Assembly: GCA_964557845.1 (NCBI GenBank)
Contig: CAZLBV010000243.1
Span: 1 to 47,919 of the forward strand
DNA: 47,919 nt
Reading direction: 5' to 3'
DNA from: CAZLBV01 sp964557845
GTDB taxonomy: Bacteria; Acidobacteriota; Aminicenantia; Aminicenantales; Aminicenantaceae
This document shows, piece by piece, positions 1-9,060 of the stretch; the stretch's first letter is position 1, and each line of letters starts with the position of its first letter. The position numbers and the translations under genes were made by a program. Below the pieces are notes generated by a model, which saw only the letters and a list, made by a program, of their open reading frames with translations, had not been told where the DNA came from and did no database searches.

Positions 1-400
1 GAGACCCGCAGTTGGCACATCTTACTTCTGTCCTTGACATAAATAAGGAATCGTCATCAAGGAATTCAACATTGGCAAAATCAACCGGTGCGGTAAAGCT
101 GGGCCAGCCGGTCCCATGATCATATTTGGTTTCTGAGCTGAACAGGGAATTGCCGCAAGCCGCACAAACATAAAGACCGGGTTCATAAAAATCATTGTAT
201 TTGCCCGTAAAGGCTCTCTCGGTCCCGCTTTTTCTAAGAACTTTATACTGCTCAGGAGAAAGGATCTCTCTCCATTCTTTGTCCGATTTTTCTACTTTAT
301 ACGTCATTTCCTTTCCTTTGTTTTCAGCAGTTCCATCCATCATACTACAACCTGATAAAACCGCAAATAATATAATAAGCAATGTAATTTTATATTTCAT
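1..400 (-). CDS. msrB: Peptide methionine-(R)-S-oxide reductase MsrB, lipoprotein form (3' end cut off)
   Basis: Reading the minus strand from the ATG at 400 gives an open frame to the window edge (133 codons), so the C-terminus is missing. The first 18 residues are a type II signal peptide ending in LSGC, so the enzyme should be a lipoprotein. The MsrB fold follows: an EWREILSPEQY segment, the first zinc-binding CAAC pair near residue 75, the family hallmark GTGWPSF near residue 93, and the second zinc pair CANC near residue 129. The catalytic Cys region lies beyond the window. MsrB reduces R-methionine sulfoxide; here it would repair exported proteins. An internal ATG at 307 would give a cytoplasmic form, but the lipobox argues for 400. 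A perfect TATAAT lies upstream at 438-443, without a convincing -35. Confidence 0.9.
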   Translation of the reverse strand, partial: MKYKITLLIILFAVLSGCSMMDGTAENKGKEMTYKVEKSDKEWREILSPEQYKVLRKSGTERAFTGKYNDFYEPGLYVCAACGNSLFSSETKYDHGTGWPSFTAPVDFANVEFLDDDSLFMSRTEVRCANCGS

Positions 401-486
401 AGTCCTTGTTCCTATTTCCTACTATTTTTATAGATTCATTATACAATAACTTCAAAATTAATAAAAGCGTTACTTATGTGTAAACG

Positions 487-518
487 GGTAGATAGGTGAA
501 TGGGTGGATGAGTTAGGT
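487..518 (+). repeat. Degenerate octamer tandem repeat, locus 1
   Basis: Four consecutive 8-nt units read GGTAGATA, GGTGAATG, GGTGGATG and AGTTAGGT; the last is decayed. The consensus RGTGRATG is shared with a longer array on the opposite strand at 14634-14689. The array lies between the divergent msrB and lipoprotein genes. Confidence 0.55.
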
Positions 519-587
519 AATAACACTGAAAAGAAAGTATTGGAGGTTTTTTGTTATTCCTATTAAAATAAATGTAAAGGTGAGAAA

Positions 588-1019
588 ATGAAATTTAAAT
601 CCGCAGTTTTTCTTTTTATGCTTGTCAGCTGCCTGATCCTATACAGCTGCGGTGGTAGGGAAGATAAAAATATTACTGCCACTACGGATGAAACTGCAGC
701 AGAGATCCATCCTTGGAGCGATGTTCCCGTATTTCCCAATGCAGAATTCATCGGCCAAAGCGCAACCGAACTTCCTTCAGAATATCAAAGCTCATTTGTG
801 CGCGAATACGAAACCGACAAAAGCCCTCAGGTCATTCATTCATTTTATAAGGCCAGAATGCCTTTCCTCGGCTGGAAGAGTCATGGAGGCGACTATGTGG
901 AAGGAGAATATCAATCCACCTGGGGTAAAGACGATAATGATATCATGGTATGGATCACAGCAAAATCAGATGCGGTTAGAGGAAAAACTCTTATCGAACT
1001 GATTCGCGCCGAAAAATAA
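588..1019 (+). CDS. Small lipoprotein of unknown function
   Basis: The 143-residue product starts with a type II signal peptide (lipobox LYSC, Cys at 21), so it should be anchored to a membrane facing the periplasm. A low-complexity Thr/Glu stretch follows. The globular part runs from about residue 42, with a VPVFPNAEF motif and a later FYKARMPFLGW segment. That pattern resembles small exported proteins in which a Tyr/Trp-rich alpha-beta domain follows a 'pressure point' proline, but I cannot name a family. GTGAGAAA precedes the ATG as a modest ribosome site. It is divergent from msrB and convergent with the MutS-like gene, so it is probably a single-gene transcript. Confidence 0.75.
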   Translation: MKFKSAVFLFMLVSCLILYSCGGREDKNITATTDETAAEIHPWSDVPVFPNAEFIGQSATELPSEYQSSFVREYETDKSPQVIHSFYKARMPFLGWKSHGGDYVEGEYQSTWGKDDNDIMVWITAKSDAVRGKTLIELIRAEK

Positions 1020-1061
1020 CTCTGCTCGATTAATTTCAGTATTTTTAACTCCCTGGATGAT

Positions 1062-2867
1062 TCAGGGGATATCTATTCCAATTTTTTTCATTAGAAGGAG
1101 TGCATTAAAACTCTCGCACCTTCCCTCTTTAATCTTGTAATCGAACAACAGCTTGTCTCCTTCGACATAACCGTCAAAATGGAAATTCTTCACTTTATCC
1201 GGATATTCTTTCTCGAGTTTGGTAAGCTCTAGATCATGGGTTGCAACCAATCCATTTGCCTTTAAGCGGACCAACTGTTTTAAAAGCGCCAAGGCTCCCA
1301 TCTGACGGTCCAATGCATTAGTCCCTTTCAACATCTCATCCAGAAGAAAAAAGACCTTTTCCTTTCTCTTGATACCATCCAAGACCATCTTTAACCTCTG
1401 GAGTTCCGCATAAAATAAGGACAGGTTTTTATCGAGTGAATCGCTTACTTTCATACTGGTGTAAATCTTCACCGGGGTAACAACGAACTCACGGGCACAG
1501 ACCGGCCCCCCGCAAAACGCCAGCACCAGATTGACACCGACTGTCTTTAGAAATGTACTCTTCCCCGCCATATTAGGGCCGGTTATAATCATAATATTAC
1601 CTTCATCCTTCAGAAAGATATCATTGTCTACCCTTTCCTCAGGATGAATGAGGAAATGACCGAGTTCCTTGGCCTCGAGTAAAAAGGACCCTGCTTGGAT
1701 CTTAGGAAAACTCCAATCAGGGTAATTAAAATGAAGACAGGCCAAACTCGTAAGTGCTTCGAACCTGCCGATAACACCCAACCATTTCTCAATTTGGCTA
1801 CTTAGTTTATGCTTCCATTTTTCGATCCTGTAAACACAATGTAAATCCCATAAAAGGACAGAGTTAAAAACCGGATGCAGCAGTTCATTCCTTCTTAATT
1901 CAAATAAAGACATGATCAGCGATAATCTTCTTATATGCAAAGATGCGCTTTTTCTCTCATAGACCAGCTTCTTCTTCATGTCACATAATTCCCTTCCGGC
2001 AAATTCAGAAGATTCAATCTCAGCCAAAATCTTGGAATATGCTTTTAAAATCGTGGAAAGACGAGATGTCAGGGTGAATATCCGGCTGTGCTTCTTGGTG
2101 CAGTATCGATTGATCAGGATCTGTACAGATAGAGATATTAGAGGGATCCACCAGGGAAGACCGAAAAACATCAAGACCATAAGTGTAATCGTCACTACCG
2201 GCAAAATATGGATGGAAAATAACAGTACTTTCCTATGGCTTATTGAGTCCTGCATATCAAAAAGATGATTTATTTCGCCTGAATTACGGATGGAATCTTT
2301 CATCGATCTTCCTATTACCTGGATCGACTGCCTGAGATCGAGTTTATTTTCCAGCTCCTTCACAGCTTCCTGACGGATCTCAATCTGCCCGGCTTTTTCT
2401 ATCTCCGGGATTGCCCTCAACAAATCAGCCAAACATCTTTTCCCTAAGATTGTCTCAGCCCGGTTAATAAAATGAAAAACGCTCTTTTCCCCAAAAAGAT
2501 CAAGATCCGATGCGAAATTGTGATTTGTATCCGAAAAGGCCTCCCCTTGGTCTCGATTCGGGAATTGATGCCCGAGAACCTTTATCTCCTCCTCGTTTAT
2601 TGAAATAAGGGTCTTTAAATAAGTTCTTCTGTTGATAAAATGTTCGTGTATAAGAGCAAAAGCCCCAAACACCAGCATCGTCACCAGCAGAAGCAGCAGA
2701 TGTGCTTCCCTGTATTGCATGGTTATATGGTACAAGACGACTATTCCGGTTAATACGACCGCCAGTTTCAAGAAGATAAGAATGATCTCGAATTTTTTTA
2801 TTTTATCGATTTTTTGGTTTTGGATAAGGATTCTTTCTTTATAGATCGATTCAGGGCTTTTCTTCAT
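1062..2867 (-). CDS. Membrane-anchored MutS-like ATPase (MutS domain V family)
   Basis: The C-terminal third is a MutS-type ABC ATPase: Walker A GPNMAGKST at about 430-438, Walker B VFFLLDE at about 505-511, and a THD switch histidine at about 544. A central helical part stands for the MutS core/lever region. The N-terminal mismatch-binding and connector domains of true MutS are absent. Instead there are hydrophobic segments at about 35-51, 56-74, 214-235 and 238-254, so the protein should be membrane-bound. Comparable MutS-related membrane proteins occur in Bacteroidetes-like genomes; their function is unknown to me, and mismatch repair is unlikely. A TTG at 2885 is in frame but lacks a ribosome site. 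The ATG at 2867 has GGTGGGG nine bases upstream and was preferred. Confidence 0.85.
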   Translation of the reverse strand: MKKSPESIYKERILIQNQKIDKIKKFEIILIFLKLAVVLTGIVVLYHITMQYREAHLLLLLVTMLVFGAFALIHEHFINRRTYLKTLISINEEEIKVLGHQFPNRDQGEAFSDTNHNFASDLDLFGEKSVFHFINRAETILGKRCLADLLRAIPEIEKAGQIEIRQEAVKELENKLDLRQSIQVIGRSMKDSIRNSGEINHLFDMQDSISHRKVLLFSIHILPVVTITLMVLMFFGLPWWIPLISLSVQILINRYCTKKHSRIFTLTSRLSTILKAYSKILAEIESSEFAGRELCDMKKKLVYERKSASLHIRRLSLIMSLFELRRNELLHPVFNSVLLWDLHCVYRIEKWKHKLSSQIEKWLGVIGRFEALTSLACLHFNYPDWSFPKIQAGSFLLEAKELGHFLIHPEERVDNDIFLKDEGNIMIITGPNMAGKSTFLKTVGVNLVLAFCGGPVCAREFVVTPVKIYTSMKVSDSLDKNLSLFYAELQRLKMVLDGIKRKEKVFFLLDEMLKGTNALDRQMGALALLKQLVRLKANGLVATHDLELTKLEKEYPDKVKNFHFDGYVEGDKLLFDYKIKEGRCESFNALLLMKKIGIDIP

Positions 2868-2956
2868 TTTTAAGGTCCCCACCAATTATAAAAAAATCTC
2901 TAATTTATTCAAACTTTTAGCCTAAACATTTTTGAGGACCGAAGGGAAGATCCTGA

Positions 2957-3778
2957 TTAAGATTCTATTTCAATAACCCGGCCAACTCCCATCCCCACAA
3001 AATTTTCACCATAGGCTTTCTTAAATATTTCTATGGCATTATCACCGGTGCAATGGGTAGCCCCGCATTTTTTCACTCCGGCCTGATTGAATTGCTCGAT
3101 TATTTCTTTTACTTGATCTGGGCTATGCTGCATCAAATGAAATCCTCCCAATACAAAATACACATCCTTGCCGTGGTGATTTCTTACCTCATTTACCATG
3201 GAGGCGATCCCCGGATGGGCACATCCGGAAATGATCACCAAACCCTGAGTTGTATCTAAAACTATCGCCTGTTCTTTGATAGTAGCTCCCATCTCTCCGC
3301 TTAAGTAAACATCTTTGCAGATCTCGAGAGGCTTATCCACCCTGACCGCCTTTCCCCCTGAATTATTCACCCGAGAGACAAAAAGATCAGGAAAAGACGC
3401 AGGAATATAAACCGGGACATCTTGTTTTTCTTTCAGGATCGAGAATAAACCGCCCGTGTGGTCGCCATGTATGTGAGAAATCGCGACCATGTCAATTTTA
3501 CTTACATCTATATTCAATTTCCTGATGTTATGCCACAAAATCTCAGGTTGGGTTCCGGTATCGAATAAGATCGTTTTTTCAGTCCCTTCGATCAAACAGG
3601 AAAAACCCCAGTCAGCCTGCATCCCCTCTGTAAAAATATAGTTATCATAAAGTATGGTGACCTTGATACTTCCGTCCGGCAAAAGCATTGAAGAAAGGCT
3701 CCCCCCAGAGAAGCATATGGTTATCATCCCTACAGAAAATATTATAAACACCGTGATAAATTTAAAAAAAGATTTCAT
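2957..3778 (-). CDS. Exported metallo-beta-lactamase-fold hydrolase (COG1237-like)
   Basis: The 273-residue product begins with a hydrophobic signal sequence (about residues 7-27). It carries the metal-binding HIHGDH motif at 102-107, with further candidate ligands in GCAHPG (His188), GGFHL (His214) and ATHCTG (His242). The fixed order and the GCAH/ATHC motifs are typical of the COG1237 branch, annotated as 7,8-dihydropterin-6-methyl-ribofuranosylaminobenzene-phosphate synthase-like proteins. That enzyme name comes from archaeal homologues and should not be taken as proven here, least of all for an exported protein. The open frame extends upstream, but GGGAGG sits just ahead of the ATG at 3778, which fixes the start and makes the signal peptide N-terminal. 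Confidence 0.85.
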   Translation of the reverse strand: MKSFFKFITVFIIFSVGMITICFSGGSLSSMLLPDGSIKVTILYDNYIFTEGMQADWGFSCLIEGTEKTILFDTGTQPEILWHNIRKLNIDVSKIDMVAISHIHGDHTGGLFSILKEKQDVPVYIPASFPDLFVSRVNNSGGKAVRVDKPLEICKDVYLSGEMGATIKEQAIVLDTTQGLVIISGCAHPGIASMVNEVRNHHGKDVYFVLGGFHLMQHSPDQVKEIIEQFNQAGVKKCGATHCTGDNAIEIFKKAYGENFVGMGVGRVIEIES

Positions 3779-4115
3779 TTTTTCCTCCCTATTAATAGCC
3801 TTTACTTGTCTAAAGCTTCGATGCATCATATAAGTAAAATTATAGACACATTTCATGAATAATCCAGATTTAACTCTATTTGCTTTTATTATAATTCCTT
3901 TATTGAATAGATTCATCATAATGGCTCTAAAAAAAATTAATAGGCTGAATCGAATCTATGTTTATTATCGTTGATTATATTGTTAAGGTCTTGACCATAT
4001 AATTTTAACTGTGGTAAAAATAATAGACCTGATAAATGAACATGCGATTTTTTTAATTTATATCAAATAACTAAAACTTAAAACATAAAATTTCGGTAAT
4101 TGGAGGTCACTATAA

Positions 4116-5051
4116 ATGATCAAAATCGAAAACCTTACTAAATACTACGGTGATCTATGTGCTGTCGATCACATCAATTTTGAGATCAAGAAAGGAGAAG
4201 TCTTAGGTATGCTTGGCCCTAACGGGGCCGGCAAAACCACATGCATGCGCATCTTAACCTGCTATCTTAGCCCGACCGATGGAAATATCCGTGTCGATGA
4301 TCTCAATGTTTTAGAACATGAACTAGAGATCAAGAAGAAACTTGGATATCTTCCCGAGAATGCTCCCCTCTATCCTGACATGCTTGTCTATGATTATTTG
4401 CACTATGTCGCCAATACCCGGAATCTAGAAGGAGATAATAAAATAAAACGCATCTGCCATCTTGCAGATATCTGCGGCATCAGAGAAGTCATGCATCAAC
4501 CCATCGGAACGCTTTCCAAAGGATATAAACAAAGAGTTGGACTTGCCCAGGCGATGATGGGAGACCCTGAGATCCTGGTTCTGGATGAACCCACATCCGG
4601 ACTCGACCCAAATCAGATTATAGAGATAAGAGAGATCATTAAATCGATCGGAAGAGAAAAAACAGTCATTCTCTGCACACACATTTTAAGCGAAGCCGAA
4701 GCCACCTGTGACCGGGTCGTAATCATTCACAAGGGCAAGATCGTAGCGGATGGAGATATCAACACTCTCAAGCAGTCTCTGGGATCAAGTTCTAATGTTC
4801 ATCTTACTTTTAAAAATGCCGATTTTAATGATGTCCAGAAAAAACTCTCAGAGATCGAGGGAATATCCACGATAAGCCAAAGCGGCCCGGAAAATGGGAT
4901 CCTGCATATCAACCTATCCCTTGACACTAAAGATGATATTCGGGAAACCCTCTACCAAACCATAAAAAGTCAAAACTGGATCCTGCTTGAGTTCTATCAG
5001 CGAACTCAGTCGCTGGAAAATGTATTCAGAGAATTGACAAAGGAAAGCTAA
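4116..5051 (+). CDS. ABC transporter ATP-binding protein, GldA type
   Basis: This 311-residue ATPase has Walker A GPNGAGKTT at 34-42, signature LSKGYKQ at 133-139, Walker B ILVLDEPT at 153-160 and the switch His in LCTHILSEAE. A C-terminal domain of about 90 residues after the ATPase core is usual in the ABC-2 exporter branch that includes GldA and NatA-like proteins. GGAGG precedes the ATG. It is the first gene of a block with an ABC-2 permease 1 nt downstream, a GldG-like protein and a DUF4340 protein, all close together, which indicates one operon and one membrane complex. Such clusters occur in many non-gliding bacteria, so gliding is not implied and the substrate is unknown. Confidence 0.93.
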   Translation: MIKIENLTKYYGDLCAVDHINFEIKKGEVLGMLGPNGAGKTTCMRILTCYLSPTDGNIRVDDLNVLEHELEIKKKLGYLPENAPLYPDMLVYDYLHYVANTRNLEGDNKIKRICHLADICGIREVMHQPIGTLSKGYKQRVGLAQAMMGDPEILVLDEPTSGLDPNQIIEIREIIKSIGREKTVILCTHILSEAEATCDRVVIIHKGKIVADGDINTLKQSLGSSSNVHLTFKNADFNDVQKKLSEIEGISTISQSGPENGILHINLSLDTKDDIRETLYQTIKSQNWILLEFYQRTQSLENVFRELTKES

Positions 5052-5052
5052 A

Positions 5053-5757
5053 ATGAATCAGGTAAGCAACATATTTACTAAGGAATTTAAAAGTTATTTT
5101 GTATCACCCATCGCTTACATCGTAATTTCCATCTTCCTACTGGTAACAGGCTGGTTCTTCTTTTCCACATTTTTCCTCTATAATCAAGCCAGCCTCAGGT
5201 ATTTCTTCTCGCTTCTACCCATCATCTTTTCCTTTATTGTCCCTGCGGTCACCATGCGGCTTTTTTCAGAAGAAATCAACATAGGTTCTTATGAGATACT
5301 GATGACCTATCCTGTCACCTTCACCCAAGTAATCTTGGGAAAATTTTTAGCAGCTTGTGCGTTTATAGCAGTTATGCTGCTTCCCACCCTCTCTTATGGA
5401 ATATCTGTATCTTTCCTGGGAAAAATGGATTGGGGACCGGTCCTAGGCGGATATATAGGTGCTTTATTTCTCGGAGCCCTTTTTTCCGCTGTTGGACTTT
5501 TTGCCTCCTCATTGACCAGAAATCAGATAATCGCTTTCATAATCGGAACGATCATTTGTTTCACCCTGACACTGGTAGATAAAATGCTGTTTTTTCTCCC
5601 CGAATCCATTCTGGGGTTCATGGAATTCCTGGGTGCTGATTTCCATTTTAGCAATATCAGCCGCGGCATCATCGATTCCAGGGATCTTATTTATTTTATC
5701 AGCCTGACGTTTATTGCCCTGTATGGAACTCATCTGGTTATGCAGGAGAAAAAGTAA
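5053..5757 (+). CDS. ABC-2 type permease, GldF-like
   Basis: The 234-residue protein is almost entirely hydrophobic with about six membrane segments. It opens with the motif FTKEFKSYFVSPIAY, common at the start of GldF/ABC-2 permeases, where an amphipathic helix precedes the first membrane span. The segment MRLFSEEINIGSYEILMTYP is the conserved loop of this subfamily. It begins 1 nt after the stop of the ATPase gene, so the two are probably translationally coupled. It should form the membrane channel of the exporter together with the ATPase and the GldG-like subunit. Confidence 0.9.
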   Translation: MNQVSNIFTKEFKSYFVSPIAYIVISIFLLVTGWFFFSTFFLYNQASLRYFFSLLPIIFSFIVPAVTMRLFSEEINIGSYEILMTYPVTFTQVILGKFLAACAFIAVMLLPTLSYGISVSFLGKMDWGPVLGGYIGALFLGALFSAVGLFASSLTRNQIIAFIIGTIICFTLTLVDKMLFFLPESILGFMEFLGADFHFSNISRGIIDSRDLIYFISLTFIALYGTHLVMQEKK

Positions 5758-5767
5758 GAGGTATGAA

Positions 5768-7993
5768 ATGAAAGAAATACAAATGACTAAATACTATAAA
5801 TTTTTTGCCTATGTGGTTGTGGTGATCTTAGTAAATCTGGTGAGTTTGAATCTCTTTTTCAGGATCGATCTCACCAAAGACCGTATATATTCCATCTCCG
5901 AAGTCAGTCAGCAAGTGGTCGCAACTTTATCCGAACCCTTGACCATCCACTGCTTTTTCACTCAAAATCTACCCGCACCCCATAATAATACCGAAAGATA
6001 CCTGCGTGATCTGCTTATGGAATACGCCATCCATGGGAATAAATACTTCAATTACATATTTCATGATGTTGATGCAAAGGATGGAGAAATGGGAGGAGAA
6101 TCCAACCAGAACCAAGAAATGGCGCAAAATTACGGAATTTACCCTCTTCAGGTGCAGAACATTGAGCAAGACGAAGTCAAATTCCAAAGAGCATACATGG
6201 GTATGGTCATCATTCACGGTGATATGATCGAAAGGATTCCAGCGATCACGGATACGGAAGGATTGGAATACAAGATCACAACCACAATTCAGAAAATGAA
6301 CAACAAAATAAGTGCTCTTCTGAGGCTCCCGGAAAAAATTCAGGTAAAACTCATCCTCTCCTCCTCGCTGGAACAAGTAGCTCCATTCATGCGGATCGAA
6401 GGGTTGGAAGAGATCCCGGAAAAAATGGAGGCAGCAGTCTCAGAATTAAATGAGAAAACCTACGGAAAACTCGAATTTGTTCATCTCGATCCCACACAGA
6501 ACCCTTCCTTGGAAGAAGAGTTAAGCCAATACCGCCTGATGAAATTAGAGTGGCCGGAACTTAAAGATGCTTTTGGAAATGACATCCCTGCTGGAAAAGG
6601 AACCGCCGGACTTATTCTGGAATACGGAGATAAGGTCGCCGAAACTCAGCTTATCAGCGCTATGGAGATCCCTCTGCTGGGCCCTCAATATCAGCTGGCG
6701 GAAATCGACGATCTGAAAGAATTTATAAATGAATCGTTAGAATATCTGATCGAGATCAATGAGAATATCGGATACCTTGAGAGTCAGGGAACCTTGCCTT
6801 TGTTTAATCCTGATGGGCCAATGGCCCAGCAGCAGATGCAGCAACCGGCACTTTCCAATTTTTACAGTCTCCTAAGTCAAAATTACTCGGTCCAACAGAT
6901 CAACTTGGAGGAAGAAGAAATTCTGGAAAGCATTAATTGCCTGATAATCGCATCTCCCAAAGAAGAGTTTTCCGATTATGACCTTTTCCAGATCGACCAA
7001 TTCTTAATGAAGGGAAAAACCCTTGCCATCTTAATCGACAGATTCAATGAAATCATGCCTGAACAGCAGCAGATGCAGTACTTCAACCAAAACCAGGGCC
7101 CCTTTTATATTCCCATAAATACAGGGTTGGAAAAACTGCTGGAACACTATGGGATCAGTGTCAATGATTCCTATCTTTTAGATGAAAACTGCTACAAGCA
7201 GAGAATGGATGAACGCTATGGAGGCGGGGAACAACCAATATATTTTGCTCCTATAATACTTCCTCCTTACATCAATGATGACCTTGAATTTATGCAAAAC
7301 ATAAATGGTCTGATCATGCTGAAAATATCTCCCCTCCAGGCCGATGAAGAAAAGATCAAAGAAAATAACCTTACCTTAAAACAGTTATTCACATCCTCGG
7401 ATAAAGGCTGGGAAATGAAAGGTAGAATCAATTTAAATCCCATGTTTATGCAGCCTCCTGCCCAAGAAGATCAATTTCAGCAGTTTCCCCTCTCTTATGT
7501 TCTTGAGGGCGAGTTCCCCAGCTATTTCAAAGGAAAACCAATCCCAGAGAAACCAGCTGAAGAAGAGGAAGAAGTTGATGAAGACCAGCAGGAAAGTCAA
7601 GAAAAAGCCCAAAAGGAAGAGATCCCCTCAGAGGAAACCAAAAAAATAACCAAATCCATAGATATAATTGAGAAGGGTCGCCCTGGAAAGGTCTTCCTGA
7701 TCGGGTCTTCTGAATTCCTAAAAGACAACCTGATCGATGAGGAAGGAAGGTCTCCGGATGCTGTGTTTATCCTAAATGTTCTGGATTATCTCAATGGACG
7801 AGAAAACATTGCCGTCATGAGAAGCAAACAGCAGCGAATCAACATTCTGAAAGATACCAGCGGAGGGACAAAAACATTTTTAAAGACATTTAATATCATG
7901 GGCCTTCCCATCCTGGTCATATTGGCCGGTATATTGATCTGGCTTCGCAGGAAACAAAGAAAACATCAGATCCAGCAACAATTCAATAAATGA
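5768..7993 (+). CDS. GldG-like ABC transporter auxiliary protein
   Basis: The 741-residue product has one membrane span near the N-terminus (about 12-32), a large extracytoplasmic region and one membrane span at the C-terminus (about 710-727) followed by a basic tail. This architecture and the segment DLTKDRIYSISEVS match the GldG/ABC_transp_aux family. Two low-complexity linkers stand out: a Gln/Met-rich stretch (MAQQQMQQP near residue 350) and a Glu-rich stretch near 610-640. The start was set at 5768 because AGAGG lies six bases upstream; an upstream frame overlapping the permease gene has no such signal. The protein probably partners the preceding ATPase and permease; its ligand is unknown. 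Confidence 0.88.
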   Translation: MKEIQMTKYYKFFAYVVVVILVNLVSLNLFFRIDLTKDRIYSISEVSQQVVATLSEPLTIHCFFTQNLPAPHNNTERYLRDLLMEYAIHGNKYFNYIFHDVDAKDGEMGGESNQNQEMAQNYGIYPLQVQNIEQDEVKFQRAYMGMVIIHGDMIERIPAITDTEGLEYKITTTIQKMNNKISALLRLPEKIQVKLILSSSLEQVAPFMRIEGLEEIPEKMEAAVSELNEKTYGKLEFVHLDPTQNPSLEEELSQYRLMKLEWPELKDAFGNDIPAGKGTAGLILEYGDKVAETQLISAMEIPLLGPQYQLAEIDDLKEFINESLEYLIEINENIGYLESQGTLPLFNPDGPMAQQQMQQPALSNFYSLLSQNYSVQQINLEEEEILESINCLIIASPKEEFSDYDLFQIDQFLMKGKTLAILIDRFNEIMPEQQQMQYFNQNQGPFYIPINTGLEKLLEHYGISVNDSYLLDENCYKQRMDERYGGGEQPIYFAPIILPPYINDDLEFMQNINGLIMLKISPLQADEEKIKENNLTLKQLFTSSDKGWEMKGRINLNPMFMQPPAQEDQFQQFPLSYVLEGEFPSYFKGKPIPEKPAEEEEEVDEDQQESQEKAQKEEIPSEETKKITKSIDIIEKGRPGKVFLIGSSEFLKDNLIDEEGRSPDAVFILNVLDYLNGRENIAVMRSKQQRINILKDTSGGTKTFLKTFNIMGLPILVILAGILIWLRRKQRKHQIQQQFNK

Positions 7994-8005
7994 GGAGAAT
8001 TACTG

Positions 8006-9022
8006 ATGGAAAAGAAAAAAATAAGAAGAGAATACATTATCCTGGCAGTTATAATCATTGTTCTTTCGCTTATACTGATCTTTAGAAATACCAATAGGAT
8101 CCAATATGAACTGCCGGAACTCAAACCGATCGATAAAGCAGAAATCAGTAAAATTGAGATCATAAAGCCCTCGGAAACACTGACTCTCCAGCAGAAAAAC
8201 GGAACCTGGACCATAGGACCGGAGGAATATCCGGCTGATGAATACCGGGCAAACGCCATCATTGACGCAGTTAAGGATCTTACCCTGACAGCACTGGTTT
8301 CTGAAACGGAAAATTATTCTCTCTATGGATTGGACAACGATAACCGGATCTTAGTAAAAGCATATTCAGATGGCGAACTGATCAGAGAATTCGAAATGGG
8401 TAAAGACGCCTCGACTTACCGCCACACTTATGTCAAGATCAAAGATGATAAACGCGTCTATCATGCCCGCAATTCATTCAAGAGCGATTTCGACCAGGAA
8501 CTCAGTGATCTCAGGGATAAAAGCGTATTAACATTTGACAAGACAGAGATCACCGCAGTTGAGCTGTCATGGAAAGACGAATCCATAAAATTTAAAAAAG
8601 AAGTCCGCCCGGTGGAAAAAGAGGATAAACCTGAAGATGCGGAAGAAGAAAAACCAAATGAAACACAAGAAAAAGAACCGAAAATGCCGGAAACCGAGGA
8701 ATTTTGGGTGACAGAAGATGGAAAAGAAGCCATTAAAACAGAAGTTGATAATATCATCGATCAATGTTCAGACTTGAAGTGCCAAGAGTTCATCTACGGT
8801 AAGACCAAGGAAGAATTCAAGGATCCCATTTTAACCATTACTTTTACTGGAACTGCTAAGGACTATATCCTGACAATTTTTGATAAAAGCGAAGAACATA
8901 ATGATCACCACCCAGCCATTTCATCAGAAAATAAGTATATTTTTCTTCTTGCAAAAGACAAAATTACAAACCTCAACCAGAAACCTGAGAAGCTTTTGAG
9001 AGAAGAGGAAAAGAAAGACTAA
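8006..9022 (+). CDS. DUF4340 domain-containing membrane-anchored protein
   Basis: The 338-residue protein has a single N-terminal membrane anchor (about residues 10-26) and an extracytoplasmic region with the DUF4340 pattern: ISKIEI, LTLQQKNGTWTI, a predicted second repeat beginning TAVELSW, and the YGLD motif in between. A charged Glu/Lys/Pro insert of about 40 residues (about 195-235) splits the domain. DUF4340 proteins regularly follow GldG-like genes, and this one starts 12 nt after the GldG-like stop with GAGGAG upstream, so it is very probably the fourth subunit of the same system. The biochemical role is unknown. Confidence 0.88.
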   Translation: MEKKKIRREYIILAVIIIVLSLILIFRNTNRIQYELPELKPIDKAEISKIEIIKPSETLTLQQKNGTWTIGPEEYPADEYRANAIIDAVKDLTLTALVSETENYSLYGLDNDNRILVKAYSDGELIREFEMGKDASTYRHTYVKIKDDKRVYHARNSFKSDFDQELSDLRDKSVLTFDKTEITAVELSWKDESIKFKKEVRPVEKEDKPEDAEEEKPNETQEKEPKMPETEEFWVTEDGKEAIKTEVDNIIDQCSDLKCQEFIYGKTKEEFKDPILTITFTGTAKDYILTIFDKSEEHNDHHPAISSENKYIFLLAKDKITNLNQKPEKLLREEEKKD

Positions 9023-9060
9023 ATTAAATCAAAACTGAATTCTGGTTAAAGGGAGGGAAC

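Noticed and set aside
195..449. 84-codon open frame on the plus strand
   Set aside because: It is the antisense shadow of the msrB lipoprotein gene, which carries GWPSF and zinc-binding CxxC motifs.
1050..1075. Terminator between the small lipoprotein and MutS-like genes
   Set aside because: CCCTG/CAGGG can form a 5-bp stem, but it is short, overlaps the MutS-like stop codon and lacks a clean U-tract.
1062..2867. Mismatch repair protein MutS
   Set aside because: The mismatch-recognition (Phe-X-Glu) domain is missing and membrane segments are present, so the plain name would mislead.
3975..4003. Sigma-70 promoter of the Gld-type ABC operon
   Set aside because: A perfect TATAAT is at 3998-4003, but no acceptable -35 lies 16-18 nt upstream. 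The nearest TTGATT is 21 nt away.
5969..6376. 135-codon open frame on the minus strand within the GldG-like gene
   Set aside because: It is an antisense shadow with no recognisable domain; the plus-strand product has clear family architecture.
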